Below, piece by piece: positions 50,930 to 62,500 of a DNA stretch of 64,000 nt. The translations under genes and the position numbers were made by a program. The stretch covers positions 1-64,000 of the forward strand of contig MBPM02000037.1 of the NCBI GenBank assembly GCA_001695595.3, in the 5' to 3' direction. The notes below the pieces were generated by a model. It was not told the DNA's origin. It did no database searches and saw only the letters and a program-made list of their open reading frames with translations. Origin of the DNA: Plasmopara viticola. Lineage: Eukaryota > Oomycota > Peronosporomycetes > Peronosporales > Peronosporaceae. The stretch's first letter is position 1. Each line of letters starts with the position of its first letter.

Positions 50930-51719
50930 TCAGTACCCGAAGGACAACATTTTGTAGTGTTTGATAAAAAAAAGCGAAATGGGCCAGAAGACAAAGAAGC
51001 CAATCAATGAGCCAGCAAGCACGTCGCTTGGGTAGTGGCGACCAAGCGCTACGCGTGAAAAGTTAATGATTATCGCCCAGATGATCGATATCGCAACCAG
51101 CACTGCCGGTGATAAGCCAAAGAAGAACTGACGTAATACCCACGAGTGAGTCTCAGCGAGGTACATGAGCATGGCCACCATGGTCCACACTCGCGTAGAG
51201 TGACCGGACGGAAACGAGTGCTGGTCCGGGCCCACAAACCGCCTGTCTGCCTCGTGAAAGGGTGGCCGATGACGGTGGAATACGAGCTTTAAAAGCATAA
51301 TAGCGATGATATCCACAATCATGACCGTGAAGAGTGATGACAGAAACATCTTGGTCACGGGCGCAAAGGGACCAATGAAACCCGCCATCCAAAAGAGTCC
51401 CAGGAGCGGCGGAATGGTTAGAATCCAGCTATCAATGCATTAAACAGCCGCAAAATGGTTATTAACATCCATACTGAATGGCACTGATTGCTGAGCAACC
51501 GTAGCGTAGCACAACGTACAAAAAGCCATCGCCCGAGTGCGAGAAGACTTCCCACCATAGACGTGATCTCGGGTCGCGGCCAAAGCGTTGGTAAAGCTTG
51601 GTGGACCATGCCAAATCATAAGCATACAAACGGTCGGCGAGACTCATGGCGTTCTGCTCCTGCTGCTCTAGATTTGTGACGTCACCGTCAACTTGATAGA
51701 TGGAGCCGTAGCAGACCAT
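50930..51719 (-). CDS. PAP2-family membrane lipid phosphatase
   Basis: Two exons on the minus strand: 51719-51520 and 51428-50930, joined across a 91-base intron with donor GTACGT and acceptor GATAG. The join restores SHSGDGFFWILTIPPL, a typical first conserved segment of the family. The product is 232 residues. All three PAP2 phosphatase signatures are complete: KX6RP at residues 114-122 (KLVFHRHRP), PSGH at 140-143, and SRX5HX3D at 191-202. The two His (143 and 198) and Asp202 are the expected catalytic set. About five or six membrane spans. These enzymes remove phosphate from lipid phosphates or isoprenoid diphosphates in the ER or Golgi. The short form with an N-terminal SGDG segment resembles the PLPP6/PPAPDC2 subgroup (polyisoprenoid diphosphate phosphatase), but the substrate cannot be read from sequence. 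Its start codon lies 214 bases from the end of the next minus-strand gene. Confidence 0.9.
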
Positions 51720-51933
51720 GCTGACGATTGGGAGTACGACCGATACATGATTGGCTATAATCCAGGAAAAAGTGCAATGTGTGTGGTCGTTGATACGTTC
51801 AGACGTATGTTTACTCTATTGAGAACCGCACGACGTTAAGCGAGGTAGCATTGCTACTACTAGTCATTACTTTAATCAAAGACAGAAGCGAGTCTCACAA
51901 AGATTCAAAACGCTCTATACCATGGAATAGCAT

Positions 51934-52670
51934 TTAATCTTGCCTTTTGATGGGCAAATGTGTTTTTCCTACCCTATCGTTTCGGTCGAGCAGCACTTTA
52001 AAATTGTAGTATCCAGCAGCTCCAACAAAGCCGTGCCAACAACCGTGATAAAAGCGAAGCGGATCGTTATCGTCATCCAGGCCACGCACGAAGCACAGGA
52101 TGCCGCAAGCCAAAAGCAAGAGTCCTCTTCGAAGCTGCTGGTAATCGTACGTGGGCACGCGCCTTCGCATCGCAAATGTTACGAGCAAGAGCACGAGGCT
52201 GCTCGCAATGGGAATCGCAGCATTCCACTCATCCCACGGGTTCTTTTCTTGTAGTACTAAAACCATGGCTAGAAAAAAGTATTGCATGTACCGTTCCAGT
52301 ACAGATTGGCGTAGGTCCATTAAATGGATGTTCCACATAACGAAACTCATGATGGAGCCAATGTTGTCCAGCCGATGCCACTGTCCTTCGGTGAGCCACA
52401 GCGGTCCATCGATACTGTCACACACATGGTACATGAAGCTAGTAATCATTGTGAAAGTGCCAATGAATGCCTAGAAAAGTTAGCATCAGATGTGCTTAAA
52501 ATTGGTTGCGACCCCCGCGTTTGAGCCTACATGAACAAAAAGAACAATCGACGGAAACGCACCTCAAAGATGAAGTGCTTGCGACATAGAAAAACTATAG
52601 CGGGGAGCATACAGAGGTTGGTGACTCCCGTCACGACCAGCATCATTGCTACCTCAAGAGTGGTTCTCAT
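51934..52670 (-). CDS. TMEM8/myomaker-like membrane protein (CREST superfamily)
   Basis: Two exons on the minus strand, 52670-52563 and 52470-51934, with a 92-base intron (donor GTGCGT, acceptor TTCTAG) joined in phase at F-E|A-F. The product is 214 residues, close to vertebrate myomaker (221). It is about seven-spanning, and the N-terminus goes straight into the first membrane segment. The family signature SFMYHVCD lies at residues 47-54 and the C-terminal HxxxH (HGCWH) at 178-182. Together the Ser, Asp and three His residues match the metal-binding pattern of the CREST superfamily (ceramidases, PAQR receptors, Per1, TMEM8/DUF3522), suggesting a membrane hydrolase, perhaps acting on lipids or GPI anchors. 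All key residues are present. The longer TMEM8/PGAP6 forms have an extracellular domain that this protein lacks. The exact function is unknown. Confidence 0.85.
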
Positions 52671-55600
52671 GTTTGTTTTCCCTGTTTAAACGATTCGTCC
52701 CGATAAAAAAGGAGGATCACTTCAAAATTATCTGCTGCCCGTATAGACTATTTTAACATATACAATTCGACAAGCTTCTACGCATTAACCATGTTGTCGA
52801 AAGACATCAAAGTGATATATTTCTTTTAATTTCTCGAGACACCTCCATTTTGGGGGGACCAATGCTTACATGAGTAGCTTGACATAAATTAGTCTTGATG
52901 CTGCTATCCACACGTTAAATTTGCATGCTGCTATCTCTACACATTACTTTCCTTAACTCTACCGAATGCCTTCATTTCTTTAATAATTTCGCGTTACCAA
53001 CACCCTGCAGGGGATGATCATTTTTTCGCAGGTGCCTCTTCCAGGTGCCCAAAAATCCATGTTTTTTAAAATAGATCGTTACATAAAGTCAAATTATCTA
53101 TAGCAAAGCTGGCAAGATATCTTTATTATGAAATCCCTGCCATAATTGCGTTAGCGACCAGGTGCCCCTCGAACGCAGCATTCGTTGCGTAACGTTCATG
53201 GCACGCTCAGATTGGATATTGTATCTATGACACCAACACAAACTTCATAAGTAGATTCGGCTTTACTATGTAGCCTTTTGCACTTAAGACAAGATATAGT
53301 AAGCAGTCGCTAACCGAACGATCGCATATCTTTTGCAACTCTCTTATAAGCGAGGAGTTGTAAGCCTTCGTCACACCTGGTAGCCGCCGGAGTCAATATT
53401 ACGCATTCGCGAATAGAATGTTGGTATTACCATTTCGCATGTGTCGAACGCGCAGTTCGCGCTACTCAGAAGATCGCAATTACTTATTATTCCAAGGCGG
53501 TGGCTGCAATCGCAGCTCTTCACGCAGAAAAACAATTCGATTGTGTCACTGCATTTGATTCCTTTGTGTAAGGTGCGAGCAACACAGCCCCGGTGATAGC
53601 ACCTAGTATGCGATAATACTCATAGTGTAAGATTCTGGATGGAACAGAAGCTATAATCTTTTCATCTGGATCAAGTAGGTACAAACTATAACAGTGCGGT
53701 CGTGATCGCATGCGATCAAGTGCGCGTAGCGCTCGTTCTTTCTCATGTGAAAGACGAACTAAAAATTGAGCCCAAACCCGTGAAGTCACTCCACCTAAGT
53801 GCTTTGTACTTGGGAGCACGCAAAAAAAAAACAATTGGAACCAATTTTCTTTTTGCAGGCTCTAAGCTCTGCCAGCCTTCGCATTTTTTTGCCAACATCA
53901 GAAAAGAAGAGCGAGCTTTCTAAGAGGGGGTTGATGATGACATTGCTGGGGCGCCAATTTTTAAACAAGTCAAGTCACTGTTTTTTTAGATGGGATAAAG
54001 ATATTTCTTTTTTTCAACGCAGGTCAACCCGATACTTAATGTAAGTTCAATTACTGGCAGACTTAAGCAGAGCAACATCGGCTGCAATTAATGCGGCAAG
54101 CTAGGGAACTTGATTCCTGCCTGTTTTAAAGGGTCAACAAATTAAACACTCGTCTTGCTCAAAAGCTTTGGATTCTACTGCAAATCGTGATTGGAAAATA
54201 TCGTCACCTGTAGGAACGGAGTTCACAACTGGGGGAGAGTTTTTTTATTATGGCGAGTGCATGGACGATGCGCACCATTCAATTTTAGCACCTGAGCGCT
54301 TGACAGCACTCAAGAAAAACCACTAAAGGCGAATTTCTCATTTTGAGCTCACGGGGTTATATAAAGTCATTTTGAGTCTCAGCAGACTCGGAAACTTGGC
54401 GCCCTAGAGAAAAGAATCTGGCCTATGAATTTGAAACCCAGAGGCTCAGACGCAGTCTGATATGATGCTTCATATGAGCGTTGCATCAAATTTAGTTTCG
54501 GTTTGTTTGAACAATAGCACAGCTGTGTTCCTGTATAAATTTAGAAGTGATCATCTTGTGCGGTTTCAAACTGGATAGGCTTCATGTCCTGACATAGACA
54601 GGTATGAGCCGTTACGAGTTTTTATAGCACAAGTCCTTAAAGTTGCAAGTCTGGCATTGCTATCTGCTGTGAGGATGCGTGACTTAAAATTTTCTAACCG
54701 TTTCTCTGTACTTAGAACACGTACGAGTCGCGGAATGCTATCTACATGACATTAGAATGGTGTACAAGACTTTATACCAAGAACTGATACAACTTTCGCA
54801 TTTCCTGAAGTGGAGTTTATCTGAAGCATACCCCCTCCAAAATACTTCATATTTAAAGGAGTTGCTGAATGTGTTAAGTTCTTATTTTGGAGGTTTCAAG
54901 TGACCGTACAAGGTATGCATAGTTGAGTGGCATAAAGCTTTGCGTCGGCTGACGCTTCATCTCATCCCAGGTAAAAACGTCACCTCAGCACGTTTGTGCC
55001 CATTTTGAATAACCAGAGCCACTCGCCAATGCTTTGATCGCACCAATGCGGGCATAATGGCCACTTGGCCTCTGTAACCAAAAGCACTAAATAAAGTTCT
55101 TTACTTTTATGGTCTTAACGCTCAATGTAAGATGCTTTGACTTAGGTGGGGCACAGAGGTGTCATCAACGCAGCAGAATTTGTATCTTTTTGCGAATGAC
55201 ACACCAACATACTGCTTTTATGTGCATTTCTTAACGCTCACAAACCACGTCTGGGCCTTGTGCAAACAGATGTCGCACTTTGTCGGGGCCAAGCTGTACT
55301 GTTAGCTTACTTATTCCACCTTGCACGCCCTGAGGCAAATGAACGTATAGTTTTTTTCTGAGAATCAGTCTTTGTAATTTGAATACAAATAGTACTACGT
55401 GCAGCGAGGCTGCAGTAGTTATTTTCCTGATTAGGTTTTGAGTACAGATTTTGGATAATCTTTGAACAGTTTTGAGAACTATTTGCACATTCTATTCCAA
55501 AGCTTGATAGACTTTTTGTTTTTCAAATTTGTTTTAGATGTTGATCACCTTTATAAGTAAACAGGCAGAATTCCACGCTAATCGTAGTTTCTGAACTCCA

Positions 55601-58600
55601 TACGAAAACGAAAGAAAGAAGAAGAAAAAAATGAAAATGACTCTCAAAAAGATGCCTACTCCGCCAAATAGCTCATCTCACCCATTTTAACCCGTGCCAA
55701 GTCCCTACAAACTCTAAGGATCGAACTGTTCTCGATAAGGTGTACTGTACTCCGCTAAGTAGTCGCCTCGGTCGAAAAGCCTGCTACAATGCCTTTGCCG
55801 TCACCAATTTCTTCAAGCAAAAAACAAAGTCGATGCTTGGCGAGCTTCTTCAACCTGTCATATTGCTCGACTCTGTAAAGAGCCAACGTGTGATCCGCGT
55901 TTCCCGATCATTGGCAACCAATCTACGATTTATTAGGACAAGAAAAGGGCATCTTATTCTGTCCACAAGAATTTGCGGATTACATGAACTTTAAAGCACT
56001 CGAATATCTTACAGCGTATTTGTTATGACAAGTGACACCTGTCAAAGTGGGTATTAATAGTTTGAGAGCTTTATGCATCTTATGTTGGAGCGAGAAAACG
56101 AATCGTTTTTGAATTGCAAAAACGCAACTGATGTCATACCCCAAAGCGTCGCAAGAGAACACTTGACGACTAAGTCCGGCAAACAGAACGATGGCTCTTT
56201 TTGATGCTGTCAAATACATTCTAGGGCTATCTATGTCAGTACACCACAGTGACGTTTCTTGTTAGATCGTATTTGACTTGGAGGAATCCCGATACACTTG
56301 TGCGAAGGCGTGTAATATTATTATTTATATTAAGACCTTGCTGCAGGTAAGACCGGGACGGCTTTTAGTCTTCGTAAATCCCACAGCTGCTTATAAATCA
56401 ATCAGAGACTCACTTGGATTTTTTGCATTTGCTGGTAGACTTGTAAAACTTAATTATCAACATTTAAAGCAATGCATTGCCGGGTCCAGCAGCGGTGACT
56501 GTCATGGGAGCGCTAAAATAACTAAGAAAGGTACTAAATACGCTGTTTCATTTATCATCGAAGAGATATAAGTTGCTTCTGAAAATTATTTCGAATGTAT
56601 ATGTGTTCAGATGTCCTTTAAAAAAAAGGAGCGCTCAAAAGAGTTTAAACAATACTCGTTCAATCCGTGATGTGTGGGGTTAGCCAACATAATTATGGGT
56701 TTTGCCCGAATATGTGGATCGGGAATGCACGATTCCAGATATTGTCAGATTGTGTGACCGAAGTCATGTTATTTTAAACATTCAAGAAGAAAAGTGCGAG
56801 AGTTAAAAATACAAGGTATAGAAAGGCTAATCAATGCATATGAAGTACGAGCTTAATTTCTTTTTTATCTTTTTAGAATAAAGTTGTCAGTGCAGACTGT
56901 TTAACTCATTTTTCTTTACTAAAAAAATCTGCTCGGTATATACGGGCTCATATCTAATAGGAGTTCACGCGGGACTGCAATTTGAGTGCAAACACAAAGT
57001 TTAAGGGACTAATCCCCAAAACGCGAGAGATTCAATTGTAAGTCTCGCAACGCAAAGTGTCCCTTGTACACGGTATATTCCGGCTACAGTCTTTTTATGT
57101 GAAGCTAAAGTCTGAAAGCATTTTTGGAAGCTAGTTCTTACGTCCTCTGAATCAAAATGCAATATCATTTTAGAATTCAGGAGACTGACGGGGGTATAAG
57201 CGTTGTCGCAAGAATGTCCTTTTCTAGTGCAATTGAGCAGGAGATAAATAGACAAATTGAGAACTCCCGGTATGGTCAGGCGATGGACTGATCACATTTA
57301 GGCGATGTGTTTACATACATAGAATTTGTTTTCCCAAATTTACTTATCTGACTGTATTCTTGTGCGCCTGGGTCTCAAAAGTCTTTGCACAAGATGAATA
57401 AAGCCTTCATATAGATTTCTTTTTCTACCTATCTCGTTGCGCAGACTTAAATACCGGTATAGATTGGCTAAAGGCTTACCCACGAGGGAGTAGCGAGTCA
57501 ATCGGTATTTGTAATTAACGGATAAATCAGGTAATTTAGCTTTTAAATATCTCATTTCGTTAAAGTTGTGTGTTTGGGTCTCCATTCACTATCGCGATAG
57601 TTTATGTCGACCCAAACACGTAAATAGACGAAGTATTGCTATAAAAACGAATCGGAGGCACAAACATTCCTATTTCGCGCTCAGTCAATCTATATGTAAC
57701 AGTATTCTGGCCAGCTACCCTCTCGAGGATCAGACGTGCAGTGCGACCACAGAAAAACTGCTTGAGCGTTCAGATTTAAGCAAATGCGTTTTGCAATTGT
57801 CTAACTCAAACTTACAACACATTAAAACTCTCGCAGCAAACGAAACGTATTCTGAAACCAACACGAAGTATAGTCAAAAGCCTTTAAGGCAATTTAACTA
57901 AGCTGGTATTCAAATTACTGCTTTACAAAATTGCTAGCTGTGACAAATTAATTGGGACTGCCGATATGCTTCACAGCATTTAACACCTAACAGTTACAGG
58001 ATTTCAATTTAGAGCATTGTCCTCTAATGGAACGATGCTTAAGAGCCCTAAAAAATTAAATGACCACTTGTAAAAGAAGGCAATGCCGACCACGTCAAAT
58101 TCAGGCGCCACATGCAGAAAAAAACCTTTGATTGCATACTAACTAATAACGTAATAAAATTGATGAGAACGCCAGATTTGCTTAACCTGTAATTGCATAA
58201 ATAGCGTTTAACTCTTTACATTTCGCATAGGATCGTTCAGATTTTTAAACAGCCATAAGTTGGCCTATCCTGTGCTGCATGTAGCAAAAGCAAAGCACAA
58301 AGTAATGTCTACATTGCTCAAAATGTGGAGATAATCAATATAAAAATATTTTTTTCTAAGATTGAGATAGGCCTTGATATACCAAAATAATCAAACTGGT
58401 GTTTTGAAACGGCAAGCAATGCTTTGTGCTACGCATGTCAAATATAACGTACGCTGTGTATAAATGTTGTTGCCGAACGCCCCATAAAAAGCAGTTGCGG
58501 TTGTCTGCCGGTCCAATGTCGTTCCAGTAGCAGAGAAGTTTCATCGTAGCAACATTCAACTCCTTCTTGAGACATGGTCTCACAATGGGCGCACGGTGCT

Positions 58601-58689
58601 GGTGTATAAATAACCAGATCTCTCGGGTGTGATTTGTGAAATGTCTAGGCTACCTAAGAACTGCCGTTTGGTCATGCCTTTGGTGACAC
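52671..58689. other. Gene-poor spacer
   Basis: About 6 kb with short unassigned frames on both strands. The more protein-like ones are minus strand 53834-53520 (104 codons, with ERALRALDRMRSRPHCYSLY) and plus strand 56278-56571 (97 codons). Neither shows a known domain. The promoter of the CREST-type gene should lie just right of 52670; no clear element is seen. Confidence 0.45.
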
Positions 58690-59280
58690 GACCGTTGAAA
58701 ATTGGCTGTGACAAATGCTTGACGTAGGTCATGTGCGGTATCAAATATCCGACTTTGAGCTTCAGGCAGTCGAAAAACGTTGCATTCTCATGCTCAAAAA
58801 TCGCTTACGCTGAGCAATGCGCTTGAGAAATGCAAGATCCACCTGTTAGGCGCATACCATTTCGTCTTCTATACCAATCATGCATCGCAACACACCGCGA
58901 CACAGTTTTGCAGAGGATGCTGCTTTGCAAAATATTCTATCGTAATAGAATATGATCCGAGATGGCAAAATGATTTGACTGACCTTTTACAGCGTCATTG
59001 GAATTGCAATCTAGAGAAATTATCCGAGCAACGTTGGAGTCGTGTCACATATGCATGGTGGAATGTGCGTAGCTCTGGAAAGAGATATTATAACCGAGAA
59101 ATCTAAAGAGGCTGTCGAGACATTAAAAGTTATCTTACATCAGCTCACTATGGAAGCCGGGCTGCTGTATTTCAGCAAGGCCACCAAAAGCAATAGCTCT
59201 TCATGGCGTCTTTTCTTTCTTTCTTTTAATTTGCCACAAGCAAAGCCGGGCTTCCTTTCAACGATATTTTACCATATGTA
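58690..59280 (+). mobile_element. Ty3/gypsy retrotransposon remnant (RNase H region)
   Basis: Several frame pieces on the plus strand follow the order of a gypsy Pol RNase H domain: a part reading SDFELQAVEK near 58749, then LEKCKIHLLGAYHFVFYTNH (the usual pattern is ..LLG..F.VYTDHASL), HTATQ, and the domain end VIEYDPRWQNDLTDLLQR (usual ..EYKPGRQNVLADALSRR). At 59042-59180 it is followed by a linker-like part with EAGLLYFSK, typical of the region before the integrase. Stops and frame changes show it is dead. No LTRs, integrase or protease were found nearby. Confidence 0.75.
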
Positions 59281-59589
59281 GATCCCATAAAAAATTTTGC
59301 GGGTTTGCTTGACTAATTCGCAACACCTTCTTGCAACCTCAAATATTGGAAGACGCATGTCAAGCCCGTCTCTCTTATGTTTGCTTGGTAATTTCTAGTG
59401 CATGCGTACTATTTATTTGCATGTATTATGACATGGCTCTCGATTCGAGCACAATACCATGGACTGTGTTTGTCTCCGCCATACAACCTGCTCGTTCGTC
59501 GCGACACAAGTCTCAGTATTCTGACTGGTTTAATTTCGAGGAGCTCCTCCTACGTGTATTCTCTCAATACACATGCCAAACGGTGTGAC
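59281..59589. other. Spacer between gypsy and LINE remnants
   Basis: About 300 bases with an 85-codon open frame (59331-59588, plus strand) that I cannot assign. It may be further decayed gypsy sequence. Confidence 0.35.
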
Positions 59590-62500
59590 TTCTCGCGAGC
59601 GCACCCTTAACTTTGCACAAATCATGACTTCTAGAATTTTGATACCATCACCAACCGAGCATTTACGGAAAAAAATGTTTTCCTTGGACGAAGGCATGAT
59701 TATTTTCCGTCCATGCTTATCAACCATAAGGTGACTTGTAACAATGAGTGATTCTCCCCTTCCATGTTTTCGGGCCAAATCAAGAACTACACAAAACTCG
59801 CCAAAAAATGTGACAGGCAAAGTATTGGCCTATCCCCGATACACCATCCAAAATATTGGTCGTCAACCTTTACGACCATCTTATGTTTATCGGTTCAAGC
59901 AGACATTTCTACCAACGACGGACAAGAACCCAACAAAGAGGACGCAATGTCAACTTCGTAAAGTCGCCCGTCGTTTGACGACAGGGTAATATTTGGCAAT
60001 AAAATTGTCTTAAAAGGCTATAACGGTCTCTACACTGATTTCGCTACCAAATGCCCCAGTATTGGCGAAAGCGACGAAAATCGTCAAGCTTTTTCGGCTA
60101 TTTTCGGCCCAGACTCTGTAGAATTTCCTTCCAGCGATTGTACGGTTAAGGATTTATGGCTCGATTCTAGCCCAGCCAAATATAAGGCTTAACTACTATA
60201 GCCCACTGTGGCTTGATGATTCTGAACCTGATCCCAACGATAGCCTTTTGTTATGGAAATTCGTCAATCAGTAGACGATAAGATTTGCTTGAAAAGCGAA
60301 CCGCCCTGCAAAAGTGACTTTACATGTGTTACTATGGTCACCTCGTTATTTATTAACGACGAAGTTGGGTCAATAAATCAGGGTGGACTAGTTGTCTATG
60401 TCGATTCTTTTTACAGAAATTTGTACAGTTGACCCGCTCTTGACTAGTTAGTCACTATAAATGCTAACCTGGATCTTGACGCGATCGCTCTAAATAGAGC
60501 GGTCTGCCGTCTATCATCTTCTTGACCCAGGGAAATTTAAGGCACTAAAGCTGCCTACGCGCCCTTCGTGCAATAGATCCGAATAGTAAAATACTGCAAG
60601 ACCTTCAAAAACGCAGTAAGCCCTTACCACGAGAGGCTGTTGAAGCGCTTTTGGCCATATCTGCCATGCAGTAATATGGTGCCAACGGTTAATCACGACC
60701 CGATCAAGGTGGCGGTTATAAACGACGGATGTCCACGATACCTCATCGATCTAAATGTATTCCTTTCAAACGACCGTTTTTTATATTTGCTCGGATTTAA
60801 GAACTTTTGCTAGCGACCTGATGCAATAAAGAGCGGTACCAACTTTTTCATAAGGAAGTGATTCAAAAATTCAAGATGTTAAGCTGCCCCATCTTGAAAA
60901 ATTAACTGCATCAACTTCGCTTCTGCTGTGGGAAGCCGGAATTTAAGAACAATTGCACTTAGCGTGAGTGGTCTCAATTGACCAAATTTCACCATAAACC
61001 AAGATTTTCTCTATCGATATCAAGTTATTGCTTTTCAAGAAACAAAGCATCGACTTTGCTTCTAAAAAATTTTTTTCTAACGCAGCGGACTCCAACGCTT
61101 GTGGTTTCTGGTCCAACCAGCAATCAAATGCGTACCAGATTCACAATGATTGGTTTTAGTCGGGCTCACCCATATAAATACCTCTAGTACGTCACGCAAC
61201 AATGTGCGAACAAAATGGTTATAGCGGCACAGCTTGGTGGTTAACAAATATCAATTCACGTGCTTAATGGCCTAGTCTTATCAAATGACCGCTTGACATT
61301 TTCTGGTGCTTTTTACGCTCATTTAATGACTCAGCCTACCATTCGATAGTCGGTTATTTCGATATCACAATGGATTTTGAACTGCCTCTCTCCTGTTTAT
61401 CATGAAGGTGGAAGACTCGAGCTTTTTGAACGGTTGATAACCTTGGATTTGATGAGTTTTTGGCGCTTTGAAAATCTACAACACGCGAATTAATCAGACC
61501 CTACTTACGCAGCTAAATCGATTTTGCCTTGCAAGTGAGGATTTTCAACGACTTTAGTGGCTCATTTAAGCACGTAAAGTAGGTCTCGGAGACCATATCC
61601 TGGTTTAATTTTCAGCTTTACCGGATTAAATTCTCCAAATTAAAGCGCCATTTATATTTCCTCCTTGGCTATTTCAATGTGAAGACATTCAATCTCATCT
61701 TTTGCTTAGTTAGCAGCGCCGCTTAGACACTATGGACCCTGCCCGCACCCAAGATGCATACTGGAAAAGCACGATAGTTGTGACCGTAATTTCTTAGGCA
61801 AGATTATCCTCAAGCGAAAACATGCTAGAACTGCTCGATTACGTAAGCTACTTCAAGGTCTTGAAGAAGCTGATGGTCAATTTGCGCTTGCTCCGAAGCT
61901 TTGACCGCATTACGCTATCGAAAATCTCGCCAAGCTTTCACCGATTTCAATACTGCTCTTTGCGGGCACAATTCGACTTTCAAAAGTTGACCAAGATCTG
62001 GCTAAATCCAAAAATTCCTCGTAAGAATTTTTTCGTGCTCCCGTGGCAATAGCGCTTAAGCTTTTTTTCGGTCGACATAACGACAAGAATTTTGCGGAAC
62101 CCAGACATATTCTTTCGACTCAGTGTGAATATTGAGGCACTTCGATTCGGTCAATTTCAATAGATTTGATTTTCGGCTAAAGCTTTAAACGATGACAGGG
62201 TTTATTCTATTTTAAAGCACAGAAGCCTGACGTTCAACTCTTTTCAAGTGTCATTACCAGACGCGTCGACTACAGCTAATGACTTTTACTACAGTATCCA
62301 GCACAAAACACATGGAAAGAGCTCAGGAGCGGATGGCTTTGCAGTAGAGCACTGTTGACCCCCCCCAGTGGGCACTGCGCTTGAACTGGTCTACGCTTTT
62401 AAACTTCGGCTTAGAGGCATGACCGAATTTCAGCGCCGCGCTTGCCTATCAATATTACACAGGAAAGGTAGTTGTTCGGATCCCAAGAATTACCGTTACC

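Noticed and set aside
51440..51625. Overlapping minus-strand frames between the two PAP2 parts, at first read as two frameshifts
   Set aside because: A 91-base GTACGT...TAG intron joins the exons in phase and restores a conserved SGDG segment, so no frameshift is needed.
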